Of a stretch of 64,000 bases of DNA, positions 46,879-55,308 are shown piece after piece. Both the position numbers and the translations under genes were made by a program. This DNA is from Paenibacillus terricola (lineage in GTDB: Bacteria > Bacillota > Bacilli > Paenibacillales > Paenibacillaceae): NCBI RefSeq assembly GCF_014779765.1, contig NZ_JACXZA010000001.1, positions 62,001 to 126,000 on the forward strand. The letters run 5' to 3'. Under the pieces are notes generated by a model. It ran no database searches, was not told the DNA's origin, and saw only the letters and a list, made by a program, of their open reading frames with translations. Every line of letters starts with the position of its first letter. Position 1 is the stretch's first letter.

Positions 46879-47055
46879 CTAGAAAATAAAACGAAGCACC
46901 ATGATGGATACAATGCCAACCACGACGGTTCCTAGCAGGCTGCGCGTTATGATTGCCGTTAAGAACGTTGGCAGGGGTGCAAGAAGCTCTACGATATGGC
47001 CAATAGGGGCGAGCTCGCCGTTCTATTGTGACTGTTTAGTTGTAGGGTCTTGCAT
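46879..47055 (-). pseudogene. Small membrane-protein frame interrupted by TAG at codon 11
   Basis: ATG 47055 is preceded by GGACGGAGAG and reads MQDPTTKQSQ, then TAG (47025-47023). It continues in the same frame for 47 codons as NGELAPIGHIVELLAPLP, TFLTAIITRSLLGTVVVG and IVSIMVLRFIF, then a true TAG. The second half is one or two hydrophobic helices, somewhat like the end of AzlD-type proteins. No other start codon precedes the hydrophobic part. Simplest reading: a short membrane gene broken by a nonsense mutation. Confidence 0.45.
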
Positions 47056-47116
47056 GGCTTAATCTCTCCGTCCTGGCTCCACCACATACGTGATCTATCA
47101 TACAAATTAGAATAAA

Positions 47117-47164
47117 AGGGACAGGCGCCAAAGTCAAAAATAATAGACCTTGGCGCCTGTCCCT
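47117..47164. terminator. Long hairpin with GGGACAGGCGCC stem, downstream of the kinase-like gene
   Basis: AGGGACAGGCGCCAAAGTC pairs with GACCTTGGCGCCTGTCCCT (one mismatch) across a 10-nt A/T loop. On the minus strand the tail is TTTTATTC, so it can terminate the guanylate-kinase-like gene; the stem itself looks like a dispersed repeat. Confidence 0.65.
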
Positions 47165-47203
47165 GTGTTTTGTTACGTACCAATTGGCAATGGTTGTGTG
47201 AGT

Positions 47204-47767
47204 TTACAAATGCGCCTGAATCGCTTCGCGTATTCGCGCTAAAGTAGGCAGCAGTTCGAGATTCTCGATGACATGTTCGCACTGCTTGCGGTATAGGACT
47301 TCTTCGGCATAGTCCTTCATATAGCGGTCTGCAATCTCGAAGGATGTCCCTTTCGCTTCCAGTCTTGCTCGCACGGTTACTTTATCTGTATACAGGAAAA
47401 GGCGTATGACGGATGGTCCGTAGCGCTTCTTGAGCGCATCCGCTCCTTCAGGATTCACAATAACGTATGCATTGCGCTTAGCATGGAACAATGCATTATC
47501 AACATCTGAACGCCGTACGCCATATCGTTCTCGGTTGATCGTGACCGTCTCCACGAATTCACCGTTTCTCTCCAGTTCTTCGAATGCTTCGCGGGTGATG
47601 AAATGATAGTCTCGATCCGGCTTGCCGGCGGCATCGCTTGTGCGTGGCGGCCTAGTCGTATAGGAAGGAATAAGACACATTCCTAGCTCCTCGCCGATCC
47701 GATTACCGATTGTTTTGCGGCCTGAGCCTCCTGTACCTGTGAATATGAATAGAAACGGTCCCGCCAT
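47204..47767 (-). CDS. Guanylate-kinase-like P-loop protein with altered Walker A
   Basis: The 187-residue product shows guanylate-kinase order: P-loop GTGGSGRKT (about 10-18), SYTTRPPRTSDAAGKPDRDYHFITREAFE (GMP-binding type, about 35-62), ETVTINRERYGV (about 72), then VIVNPEGADALKK and FLYT before a lid helix. In true Gmk the P-loop reads GPSGxGKST; here Arg takes the Lys position and Lys follows it. AAGGGAGAG before ATG 47767 supports the start. It sits alone, away from the usual gmk neighbourhood, so a paralogue with altered activity is likely. Confidence 0.7.
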   Translation of the reverse strand: MAGPFLFIFTGTGGSGRKTIGNRIGEELGMCLIPSYTTRPPRTSDAAGKPDRDYHFITREAFEELERNGEFVETVTINRERYGVRRSDVDNALFHAKRNAYVIVNPEGADALKKRYGPSVIRLFLYTDKVTVRARLEAKGTSFEIADRYMKDYAEEVLYRKQCEHVIENLELLPTLARIREAIQAHL

Positions 47768-47970
47768 AGCGCTCTCTCCCTTCATCAATCGCTGTACGTA
47801 TAATTGTCACAATATTCAGATGGGTGCTGCTATATACGTTTTCGACATTGCTTGGCATTTTCCTTTAAGCGCACCTCCATAGGAATCATTCTTCTGATCT
47901 GGTTGATTCCGGCATAAGCTGGTACTAAAGCGTGGGGACAACATCCGCAGCAGGAAGGAGGCGGTCATCG

Positions 47971-49023
47971 GTGGCACGATGGGGAAGGCGCTGGATGTGG
48001 AGCGGCCGCGTTCGGACCGTCCGATTTCAGTCTGGCAGCAGGATGAGACCTGTGAAGCAAGCACGTCCATTCCGCGGCAAATCCGCCTTGTTCAGCAGCT
48101 TGGGACGACAGAATACACGACCGAAGCGATGGCATAGCAGTAAGCCGGTACGTACGTCCATGCTAAGCGGTGGCGGAGGTGGAAGGCGCGCCCAGTCCGG
48201 CGGTTTTCATCTGCGCAAGAGAACTATTATTCTGCTGCTATTAGGTTTATTCCTTACTTCAGGCGCGCTCACGGCAGCCTATATTGACCGACATCTTGGA
48301 CCGCCGCTTATGACGGTTGCAGAGCTTCGCGTGAAGCAAATCGCGACTCAGGCGATTAATAAGGCGATATCCGAGCAAGTGGCAAACAAGTCTGACTTCG
48401 AACAGCTAATTGATTGGAAGACGAATAACAGCGGCAAGGTGTCCGGCTTTATGCTGAATTATGCGGAGCATATGCGGATCACGAGCCAGACGATCAGCAC
48501 CGTACAGCAAACGCTCGACAGCGTGGGCAATATTCCGGAGCATATTCCAATCGGGCAAGCGTTTGGCAGCACATTTATTTCATCGTATGGACCGCGAGTC
48601 CCGGTTCATTTTGAACCGATCGGAACAGTGAAAGTGGATCTGAATACGAGACAGCAGGATGCGGGCATCAATATGATTCTTGTTGAGGTGTATATACGAA
48701 TCGAAGCGGAAGTGTCGATTATTATTCCGTTCGATACGAAGCCTGAGAAGGTAATCACCGAAATTCCGGTCTCTTATCTGCTTGTGGTGGGCGATGTCCC
48801 TATGTATTACTATGATAACAAAGGCCAGCCCGTTGGCCAATCCGCCGCGCAGGCGCCGAACATTGCGATACCTAGCGGAGGAACAGGGACCAACGGCGAT
48901 ACTAGCTCACATTCTGTCTCTGGCGGTGGTACTGGAGCGAATGGAGAAGACAATTCGATGGGAGCAAGCGGCTCGTCGAATGACGAGACGAATTCAGTTG
49001 AAGCTGGCGATGAAGCAAAGTAA
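47971..49023 (+). CDS. yunB: Sporulation protein YunB
   Basis: The product is about 350 residues. A basic N-terminal arm of about 75 residues (rich in Arg, Lys and Gly) leads to one membrane helix (TIILLLLGLFLTSGALTAAYI). The conserved YunB domain follows: LRVKQIATQAINKAISEQVANKSDFEQLIDWK, GQAFGSTFISSYGPRVPVHFEPIGTVKVD, then VEVYIRIEAEVSIIIPF. A Gly/Ser/Asn-rich tail of about 60 residues ends it; the basic head and the tail exceed the usual length. GTG 47971 is chosen because AAGGAGG lies 9 nt upstream. In Bacillus, yunB is made in the mother cell during sporulation and lies next to lytH, as here. Confidence 0.85.
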   Translation: MARWGRRWMWSGRVRTVRFQSGSRMRPVKQARPFRGKSALFSSLGRQNTRPKRWHSSKPVRTSMLSGGGGGRRAQSGGFHLRKRTIILLLLGLFLTSGALTAAYIDRHLGPPLMTVAELRVKQIATQAINKAISEQVANKSDFEQLIDWKTNNSGKVSGFMLNYAEHMRITSQTISTVQQTLDSVGNIPEHIPIGQAFGSTFISSYGPRVPVHFEPIGTVKVDLNTRQQDAGINMILVEVYIRIEAEVSIIIPFDTKPEKVITEIPVSYLLVVGDVPMYYYDNKGQPVGQSAAQAPNIAIPSGGTGTNGDTSSHSVSGGGTGANGEDNSMGASGSSNDETNSVEAGDEAK

Positions 49024-49035
49024 CAAGGAAATACA

Positions 49036-49077
49036 AAGCCGCACGTGGATATCGTATGAAATCCCCCTGTGCGGCTT
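49036..49077. terminator. Bidirectional terminator between yunB and lytH
   Basis: AAGCCGCAC and GTGCGGCTT pair across a 24-nt partly pairable loop, lying between two converging stops. Confidence 0.65.
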
Positions 49078-49083
49078 ATGTCC

Positions 49084-50187
49084 TTATCCTTTCTTTTTGC
49101 CAGAAGAACGCATCCGATTACGCTCGTCGTTTTCCCATTTGCGCAGCAGCGGGTAGGGATCGAAAGCCCATTCAATCAATCCGCGATCCCGATAGACACC
49201 ATAATGGAGATGCGGCGGAAATTTGCCTGATGTGCCGGGCTTGCCGTATCCGGAGCTGCCAACCCAGCCGATCACTTGTCCTGGCGTTACGATGTCGCCT
49301 TGATTCAAGTTTTTCGTGTAGCCAGATAGATGGGCGTAATAATGATAGAAATTGTTCAAATCGCGAATACCGAGCCGCCAGCCGCCGTATGGGTTCCAAC
49401 CCTTCACTTCGACAATGCCGTAACAAGTACTCCGTGCGGGCACCCCGTGGCCTGCGAAAATATCGGTTCCCTCATGAACGCGTCTGCCACCCCAGCTTCG
49501 TCCCGTTCCCCATGTGCTCCTGTAGGAGTAATTGTTTCCAATCGGGATCGGGAAGGTATGCTGGAACAGGTCAAGCGTACCGAATTTCTCATAAATAGAA
49601 GCAAATTGCACGATCCGCTGGACAGCTCGCGAGCTATGGTAATAATCCCAGAGGGCAATCGCAAAGTCATCACCAGCATCGCCATATTTCATTAGATGAG
49701 ACGCACTTGTAAATAGCAGGTCTACGTCATTCGTACGATCTGCTTTTCCGTCGCCGTCTCCATCTTTCCCGATTCCGCCAAACCAGCGAATCGAAGCGGG
49801 AGTAACATCCTGCTGATTAGGGTTCAGCGCTCCGGCCCATTCTTCTTCCGAAACAAAGATGCCTGTTAATGCACCTAGCTGGTCACGTGTCTTGGGACGG
49901 GCTTTCGTAATGGTTCGTTCATACTGATCAATCGCAGCAAGTCGATACCACGGCACGTTCGTTCCGAGGCTGACTCGGTCATACAACTCTCTGCGTGATT
50001 TGTAAATGTCTGCATCAGACATCTTCTGCTCGCTGCTGCCCGTATTGGCAGGCAGTGATAATGCCGGTGCTTGGGTTGCATTCGCTCTTGGATAAGGAGC
50101 AGCTTCCGCCAAGACACAAGGAGCGGCAGCAGCAACGACCGCGGTCATCACGACCAGCCGGTACGCGCTTCGAATGACATGTCGCAT
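49084..50187 (-). CDS. lytH: LytH/YunA-type M23 peptidase (spore cortex endopeptidase)
   Basis: The protein of about 367 residues has a signal peptide (SAYRLVVMTAVVAAAAPCVLAEA), a central segment (YDRVSLGTNVPWYRLAAIDQYERTI, about 75-100), then a C-terminal M23 metallopeptidase. Zinc ligands are seen in RRVHEGTDIFA (HxxxD, about 243) and PPHLHYGV (HxH, about 333). In Bacillus subtilis, LytH cuts L-Ala-D-Glu in spore cortex and sits beside yunB and lipA as here. ATG 50187 lies about 12 nt behind GGAGGTGG; a TTG at 50208 is the alternative. The central DKDGDGDGKADRTND-like acidic stretch could bind calcium. Confidence 0.85.
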   Translation of the reverse strand: MRHVIRSAYRLVVMTAVVAAAAPCVLAEAAPYPRANATQAPALSLPANTGSSEQKMSDADIYKSRRELYDRVSLGTNVPWYRLAAIDQYERTITKARPKTRDQLGALTGIFVSEEEWAGALNPNQQDVTPASIRWFGGIGKDGDGDGKADRTNDVDLLFTSASHLMKYGDAGDDFAIALWDYYHSSRAVQRIVQFASIYEKFGTLDLFQHTFPIPIGNNYSYRSTWGTGRSWGGRRVHEGTDIFAGHGVPARSTCYGIVEVKGWNPYGGWRLGIRDLNNFYHYYAHLSGYTKNLNQGDIVTPGQVIGWVGSSGYGKPGTSGKFPPHLHYGVYRDRGLIEWAFDPYPLLRKWENDERNRMRSSGKKKG

Positions 50188-50276
50188 AGGGTAGGCGGCC
50201 ACCTCCAACGATAATAGCGATGAAATGCGTGTGCCGGAGAGGGTCCGGCGTTCTTGCCGTTATCGTTTGCAAATCA

Positions 50277-50304
50277 TTGGATTTTATTCGAAACGTGCTA
50301 TAAT
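50277..50304 (+). promoter_or_regulatory. Probable lipA promoter
   Basis: TTGGAT (50277-50282) and TATAAT (50299-50304), 16 nt apart, lie 36 nt before the lipA start. Confidence 0.6.
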
Positions 50305-50339
50305 GTAACGGAGAAGACCGAAGAAAGCAGGGAATCTGC

Positions 50340-51230
50340 ATGAGTACGAAAAGCAAGTCACCAGAGAAGAAGCCGGAATGGCTAAAGATTAAACTAGCGA
50401 CTGACGGCAATTATGCCGAAATTAAAGATATGATGCGTTCCAAGACGCTTCACTCTGTATGTGAGGAAGCACGTTGTCCGAACATCTACGAATGCTGGGC
50501 GAATCGCACGGCAACTTTCATGATACTAGGCGATATTTGCACGCGTGCGTGCCGGTTCTGCGCGGTTAAGACAGGTTTGCCGACAGAGCTTGATCTGGCT
50601 GAGCCAGAACGGGTAGCTGAGGCAGCGGAACAAATGGGGCTGCGCCACTGCGTCGTTACATCCGTAGCGCGTGACGATCTTGCAGACGGCGGCGCGATGA
50701 TCTTCGCAGAGACGATCAAGGCCATTCGCCGCCGGCTGCCATTGTGCAGCGTGGAAGTTCTTATTCCAGACTTCCTCGGCAATGAGGAATCGCTCCGCAT
50801 TGTAATGGATGCGAAGCCGGATATTCTGAATCATAATATCGAGACCGTTTCACGGCTGTCTAATCGCGTACGGGCGAGAGCGAAATATGCAAGATCGATT
50901 GAATTGCTCCGTCGGGCGAAGGAAATGCAGCCATCGATACCGACCAAGTCAAGCATCATGCTTGGCGTAGGCGAGCAATTTGAGGAAATACTGGAGGCAA
51001 TGGACGATCTGCGTGCAGTCGATTGCAACATTTTGACATTAGGACAATATCTGCAGCCATCGCCGAACCATCTGGCCATTGTGCGCTATGTGCATCCTGA
51101 TGAATTCAAGCAGCTAAAAGACGAAGGGATGAAGCGTGGCTTCAGCCATGTCGAGTCAGGTCCGCTCGTTCGCAGCTCGTATCATGCGCATGAGCAAGTG
51201 AAGTCGGCCGAGAAGACGGCTGCGACTTAG
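50340..51230 (+). CDS. lipA: Lipoyl synthase
   Basis: The 296-residue radical-SAM enzyme inserts two sulfurs into octanoyl groups on lipoyl domains. Both cluster motifs are present: [12 protein letters not shown] (C-x4-C-x5-C, auxiliary cluster, about residue 41) and CTRACRFC (C-x3-C-x2-C, SAM cluster, about 66). The C-terminal RSSYHA motif (about 278) supplies the Ser ligand. AGCAGGGA precedes the ATG. The yutD-like gene follows in the same direction. Confidence 0.97.
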   Translation: MSTKSKSPEKKPEWLKIKLATDGNYAEIKDMMRSKTLHSVCEEARCPNIYECWANRTATFMILGDICTRACRFCAVKTGLPTELDLAEPERVAEAAEQMGLRHCVVTSVARDDLADGGAMIFAETIKAIRRRLPLCSVEVLIPDFLGNEESLRIVMDAKPDILNHNIETVSRLSNRVRARAKYARSIELLRRAKEMQPSIPTKSSIMLGVGEQFEEILEAMDDLRAVDCNILTLGQYLQPSPNHLAIVRYVHPDEFKQLKDEGMKRGFSHVESGPLVRSSYHAHEQVKSAEKTAAT

Positions 51231-51258
51231 AGACTCGAGAGTCGACCTTCATGAAGGA

Positions 51259-52350
51259 GTGGGGACCATTCTTATCGGCGGCAAACGTTATGAACTAATC
51301 GTAGACCATAAGAACGGCTGGAATCCGTCCGCATTTCGTGATCGCTATAGCGATGTGCTCGAGCGTTACGATTATATTATCGGTGATTGGGGATATAACC
51401 AGCTTCGACTGAAGGGGTTTTTCCGCGATAATCATCCGAAGGGCAGTAAGGACAGCTTTATTTCGGGACTAGTCGATTATATTAATGAGTACTGCAATTT
51501 CGGGTGCGCTTACTTTGTCATTCAGCGCCATGAGACGAGCGAACAGGAACTGGCAGACATGAATGAGCCGGATCTGCTGCTGACGCCGCCATCCTCCTCC
51601 GAGTCCGGAGCAGAGGACATGGTCGTGGCGCTTGATGAGAACGGTGACCCGATCGTGCTTCGCGAGCATATTCGGAAGCCGCACCCGGTTCGTAAAGAAG
51701 CACCTGTACGGACGGATCGCAACGGCCAGGAGTCTGGCGGCAATCGTTCCGGCAAGGGTGCTTCGCCAGCGCAGCGCAAGGATGCGCGTGTGAGCAATGA
51801 GCGCAGAGAGGCCGATGATTTCGGCTTCGACAGCGGCGGAGATCGTCGTGGCCAGCAGCGCGGCGAGCGCAGAGGCCAAGAGCAGCAACGCGGGAACAAT
51901 GGCCAATCGCGCGGAAGCGAACGAAGCGGCGGCGAGCAGCCACGCGGCGGTAAGCAGCAGCGCGGTGGCAATGAGCGCAGCGGTGGCGAATTCCGCGGGA
52001 AGGAGCAATCCGCCCGCGGCCAAGAGCAGCTGCGTGGTGGTCAATCGCGCAGCGGCGGTGGCCAGCAGCCTCGAAGCGGTGGCAGCGGACCGCGTGGCGA
52101 TCAGCAGCGCGGAGGTCAGCCGAGAGGCGGCCAAGAGCAGCGCGGCGGCCAGCAGCGCTTCGACAGCGAGTTGCCAGGCGCAGACGGTTTGCCGGCGGAA
52201 GGGCGCCAGCAGGCGCGCTTCAAGCACCGCAAAGGGCAGAAGCGGCTGCCAATCCCGCCGCGCGAGCAGACGGTTGCTGCGACAAGCGAAGCAGCGCTGA
52301 CGCAACGTCCGAAACCAACAGTCGGAGACGGCCACAACCCGAACGCCTAA
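51259..52350 (+). CDS. yutD: YutD-family protein with a long Arg/Gly/Gln-rich disordered tail
   Basis: The first 100 residues are the YutD (DUF1027) domain: KRYELIVDHKNGWNPSAFRDRYSDVLERYDYIIGDWGYNQLRLKGFF, ending NEYCNFGCAYFVIQRHE. Bacillus YutD proteins are about this length alone. Here about 260 more residues follow, of which about 150-310 are Gly, Arg, Gln and Ser in RGGQ/RSGG-like strings, then a short basic end. GTG 51259 lies in AAGGAGTGGGG and is a poor start; ATT 51265, 5 nt behind AAGGAG, would give a product starting at the usual YutD N-terminus. Neighbour lipA is conserved in Bacillus. The tail could bind RNA or protein; this is inference. Confidence 0.8.
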   Translation: MGTILIGGKRYELIVDHKNGWNPSAFRDRYSDVLERYDYIIGDWGYNQLRLKGFFRDNHPKGSKDSFISGLVDYINEYCNFGCAYFVIQRHETSEQELADMNEPDLLLTPPSSSESGAEDMVVALDENGDPIVLREHIRKPHPVRKEAPVRTDRNGQESGGNRSGKGASPAQRKDARVSNERREADDFGFDSGGDRRGQQRGERRGQEQQRGNNGQSRGSERSGGEQPRGGKQQRGGNERSGGEFRGKEQSARGQEQLRGGQSRSGGGQQPRSGGSGPRGDQQRGGQPRGGQEQRGGQQRFDSELPGADGLPAEGRQQARFKHRKGQKRLPIPPREQTVAATSEAALTQRPKPTVGDGHNPNA

Positions 52351-52365
52351 CTCATATAACCGAAG

Positions 52366-52412
52366 AAGCTGTACGGAACGTCGGAGAACCGACAACCGTA
52401 CAGCTTTTTTTT
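52366..52412 (+). terminator. Terminator after yutD
   Basis: AAGCTGTACGG pairs with CCGTACAGCTT, with an inner GTCGG-AGAA-CCGAC stem, then TTTTTTTT. Confidence 0.9.
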
Positions 52413-52565
52413 GATTGTAGGTTGAACGAAGTGTACATGTACTTATTGCTTATAATCAAGACTCGCTATCCAATAATTACCGGATAAACGCACTAAATTC
52501 GGTAGAATCATTACTAAAAGTAGATTCAACTTATTATCCGTCGAGAGTGTGCTCCAAACAAAAAT

Positions 52566-52600
52566 AAGCGCTGCTCAGCATGCTCAGCAGCGCTTTCTTC
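52566..52600. terminator. Second hairpin in the yutD-nadK gap
   Basis: AAGCGCTGCT pairs with AGCAGCGCTT around CAGCATGCTC; TTCTTCTG follows. It is the only structured element between the yutD terminator and 52700; no gene is seen there. Confidence 0.55.
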
Positions 52601-52740
52601 TGTCTCCAACCAATTTAATCTTTCACGCACGACCAGAAGTTGTGCCCAACGGGCACGCGACTCCTAGCACCCAAGTATGCAATCGCGCTTAAGTTGATCC
52701 CACGCCCCTTCCGGGGTCCAGGGGTTGGAAACCCATGGGG

Positions 52741-52841
52741 CCCTCCCTTGCAGGGAGGGTTTGGGTGGGTAGAACTCTTGAGGGTTTGGGTGGGTAGAGA
52801 AAATTGGTATTAAACGGGGTGAAAGGGGCGGAGCCCCTTAT
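52741..52841. repeat. G-rich direct repeats and hairpins next to the nadK 3' end
   Basis: A hairpin CCCTCCCT-TGC-AGGGAGGG (52741-52759) overlaps the first of two identical 19-nt copies of GAGGGTTTGGGTGGGTAGA (52755-52773, 52780-52798; 25-nt period). A second hairpin, AAGGGGC-GGA-GCCCCTT (near 52824-52840), may terminate nadK on the minus strand. Confidence 0.65.
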
Positions 52842-52843
52842 TA

Positions 52844-53641
52844 TTACACTTCGTAGCCAATAAATGCCTCACGCACACGATTCCAGAACGTGAACGGGCG
52901 GTAACGCGCGAAGGAAACTTTGCGGTTGGCAACCGCGCAGCGAATCGAACGGATATCGTCGCGCAGAATCGTAATATGATCAATCGCCAGCATAATGCGC
53001 TGCTTCTTGCTCGACAGAATGTCGCAGTGATGATGCTTCGGCAGCAGCACGGATGAGCCCAGCGTACGGTACACGCGGTTGTTGATGGAAGCGATCTCCG
53101 CAATTTGCAGCGATTCAATGGACGGGTGCACGATAGCGCCGCCTAAGCTTTTGTTATAGGCGGTACTGCCTGAAGGGGTAGATATGACAATGCCGTCGCC
53201 GCGGAACGTCTCGAACGTTTCATCGTTGATGCTGATCTGAGCGACTAGCGTGCCGTCTACGCCTTTAAGCGTAAATTCGTTTAATGCGATGTAAGAGGAA
53301 ATGCCCTCGGACGTTTCCACTTCAATCTGTGCCAGCGGATAGCTGACGATGCGAGGATCTTTCTCGGCCATGACTTCCACAAGCTCCTCGAGCTCATCGG
53401 CTTTCCAGTCTGCGTAGAAGCCAAGATGTCCAGTGTGAACGCCAACGAACGATACGGTATCGGCACGATGGGAGTAGGTGTGGAAGGCTTGCAGCAGCGT
53501 ACCATCACCGCCGATCGATATAATAACGCTGGGTGATTCGTCGTTGCGCATCATTCCTCGATTCGCTGCCAACTCGTGGAATTTGGCTGCGAGCGAGCGC
53601 GACAGCTCGTCCCCGCGATCTAATACTGTATAGTTTAAAAT
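52844..53641 (-). CDS. nadK: NAD kinase
   Basis: The kinase of about 265 residues makes NADP from NAD. The GGDGTLLQAF motif (Asp as base), the ALNEFTLKG motif and TPSGSTAYNKSLGG are all present. The N-terminus LNYTVLDRGDELS matches the start of Bacillus NAD kinases, but no ATG, GTG or TTG lies at that position. The codons there are ATT (53641-53639) and TTA. AAGGAG stands 10 nt before ATT, so AUU initiation is the best fit. The first standard codon, TTG 53572, would cut away the first 23 residues and has no ribosome site. The gene is 80 nt downstream of ylbJ on the same strand. Confidence 0.88.
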   Translation of the reverse strand: MLNYTVLDRGDELSRSLAAKFHELAANRGMMRNDESPSVIISIGGDGTLLQAFHTYSHRADTVSFVGVHTGHLGFYADWKADELEELVEVMAEKDPRIVSYPLAQIEVETSEGISSYIALNEFTLKGVDGTLVAQISINDETFETFRGDGIVISTPSGSTAYNKSLGGAIVHPSIESLQIAEIASINNRVYRTLGSSVLLPKHHHCDILSSKKQRIMLAIDHITILRDDIRSIRCAVANRKVSFARYRPFTFWNRVREAFIGYEV

Positions 53642-53723
53642 GGTAAAGCAGCTCCTTCCGCACTCTTCAGCTTAACTGTTTAGATCATAGCTGAAAATGG
53701 CCGCCTTGACAACGTCACGCCGC

Positions 53724-54782
53724 TTAGCGAGGGCCAATCATTCCCCATAGCGCATAGACTAGGAGTGCAGCTAGCAGGCTGTGAATGAGCCTTGCGATGA
53801 CGAATGGTCTGTAGCGAAGTCCAGTGCTGCTCAATATACTCGCGACCTGCGCATGAACCGATAAGCCCGCCCAAGATAGCACCCAAGCCGCTATAGCGGC
53901 TTGATGCATGAGTACACCGCCTGCAGTGCCTGCAGAACGGGAGCCAAGCGTTACTTCGAATAAGCCGAATACGACGGCGTCGGTTAGTGGCTTCGGCAGA
54001 CCAATGAGTCCGAACAGAAGCTGAAGCAGATCCGTAAGCGCATGGATGGCGCCAGACTGTCGCAGCATCTCCATCGTAGTGGAGAAGAAAACGACTAAGC
54101 CGCCTACGACGATCATAAGACGAAGGGCGGATTGAACGGAATCCTGCAGCAGACGGCCGAACGGACGGCCGTCTTGAAGCCGCGCTTTATGCATCGCCTG
54201 AAGCGCTTGAACAAGACGGCTGCCGCGTTGCTCAGCCTGAACAGTAGGCTCGCTCATCGGTTCTTTCCTACCGTGATACCGCATCAGCAACCCAACGAGC
54301 AGACCGCTTCCGTAATGAGCGACGGCAAGGATCGGTGCCAAGTCAACGCGGTGGAAGAAACCGATGGATACGGCTCCGATTAGGAAGATCGGATCAGAAG
54401 TCGTCGTGAAGGCGACCAACCGCTCGCCTTCGGTTCTTGTAACGAGCTCTTGCTCGCGCAGCTTCGCAGTGAGTCTTGCGCCAACTGGGTAACCAGACAC
54501 ATATCCCATCGCAACGACGAAACCTCCCGATCCGGGAATACGGAACAGCGGCCGCATGAACGGATCCAGCAGCGTCCCGAGAAAGTGGACAATGCCGAAC
54601 CCGAGCAATACCTCAGAGAGTACGAAGAACGGGAAGAGCGCGGGAAAAAGCACCTCCCACCAGACCGCTAAGCCGCGGGCGGATGAGTGGAGCGCTTCTG
54701 CGGGGAAAGCAATAAGCAGCAGACATAGTCCTATGGTTGCCCAGGCAATTGCAGCATCAGGCCGAAGCCAAGCTCGCAGCAT
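53724..54782 (-). CDS. ylbJ: Sporulation integral membrane protein YlbJ
   Basis: The 352-residue product has about eight membrane helices. It carries the nucleoside-recognition-like (gate) layout of YlbJ: WWEVLFPALFPFFVLSEVLLGFGIV, then FVVAMGYVSGYPVGARLTAKLREQELVTRTEGERLVAFTTTSDPIFLIGAVSIGFF, and later FEVTLGSRSAG. AAGGAGG about 10 nt upstream supports the ATG. In Bacillus, YlbJ is a mother-cell protein needed for spore cortex formation. Here it lies beside nadK. Confidence 0.9.
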   Translation of the reverse strand: MLRAWLRPDAAIAWATIGLCLLLIAFPAEALHSSARGLAVWWEVLFPALFPFFVLSEVLLGFGIVHFLGTLLDPFMRPLFRIPGSGGFVVAMGYVSGYPVGARLTAKLREQELVTRTEGERLVAFTTTSDPIFLIGAVSIGFFHRVDLAPILAVAHYGSGLLVGLLMRYHGRKEPMSEPTVQAEQRGSRLVQALQAMHKARLQDGRPFGRLLQDSVQSALRLMIVVGGLVVFFSTTMEMLRQSGAIHALTDLLQLLFGLIGLPKPLTDAVVFGLFEVTLGSRSAGTAGGVLMHQAAIAAWVLSWAGLSVHAQVASILSSTGLRYRPFVIARLIHSLLAALLVYALWGMIGPR

Positions 54783-54998
54783 AAAGGGGTTGTCCTCCTT
54801 CCGGTTGCATGAAGGGTAGTCAATTCAGCCCGTCCAAACTCCTCCTTGAGCTATATGCGGAAAGGCGCAAAAAGATGACTTTTAAATTGACAGATAATTA
54901 TAAAAATTTATTTCGAAAACGCTTGCAAGATGGGATGCTATTCGCAAAAGGATGTGCTACAATGAAGTTAATTCAGGATTGCTTGGAGGGGATGCTCA

Positions 54999-55094
54999 AT
55001 GGTGAGTGTAATTGCTGGTATCCTTGTATGCGCTTTCGTTTATGTCATTCGTGAGTCGTTATTAGCTCCGGGGGAAGAAGATTACGAAAGCTGA
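54999..55094 (+). CDS. Very small (31-residue) membrane peptide
   Basis: GGAGGGG sits 7 nt before ATG 54999. The peptide is one hydrophobic helix followed by an acidic end: MVSVIAGILVCAFVYVI, then RESLLAPGEEDYES. A TACAAT hexamer lies at 54958 upstream and a strong terminator 26 nt after the stop, so the unit looks like a complete gene. No relative is recognised. The remaining parts of the 54783-55308 gap hold only A/T-rich promoter-like sequence. Confidence 0.6.
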   Translation: MVSVIAGILVCAFVYVIRESLLAPGEEDYES

Positions 55095-55119
55095 CCTGAC
55101 CTAAACTCCTATCCGACCG

Positions 55120-55145
55120 ATGCCCGCGCTTGCGGGCATTTTTTT
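55120..55145 (+). terminator. Terminator of the 31-residue gene
   Basis: ATGCCCGC-GCTT-GCGGGCAT followed by seven T. Confidence 0.9.
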
Positions 55146-55308
55146 GTATGTGCAATAATAGTAATGTCCGGTCTAGTTTATGGCATGACACAAGGCGGAA
55201 CTGGGACTTTAGACATGAATTGTCAATCATGGATTACAGATCAAAACTTTCATGTATAGTCTTATAGAAATGATTCAAAAGAACTAAACTTTTGAGCGGA
55301 GGATGACG

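Noticed and set aside
46879-47055. Selenocysteine or pyrrolysine-type recoding at the TAG
   Set aside because: Nothing in the window points to recoding machinery or an RNA element; a nonsense mutation is simpler.
51469-52395. Long minus-strand open frames opposite yutD
   Set aside because: They are a by-product of the GC-rich Gly/Arg codons; no ribosome site, and the plus frame has the YutD domain.
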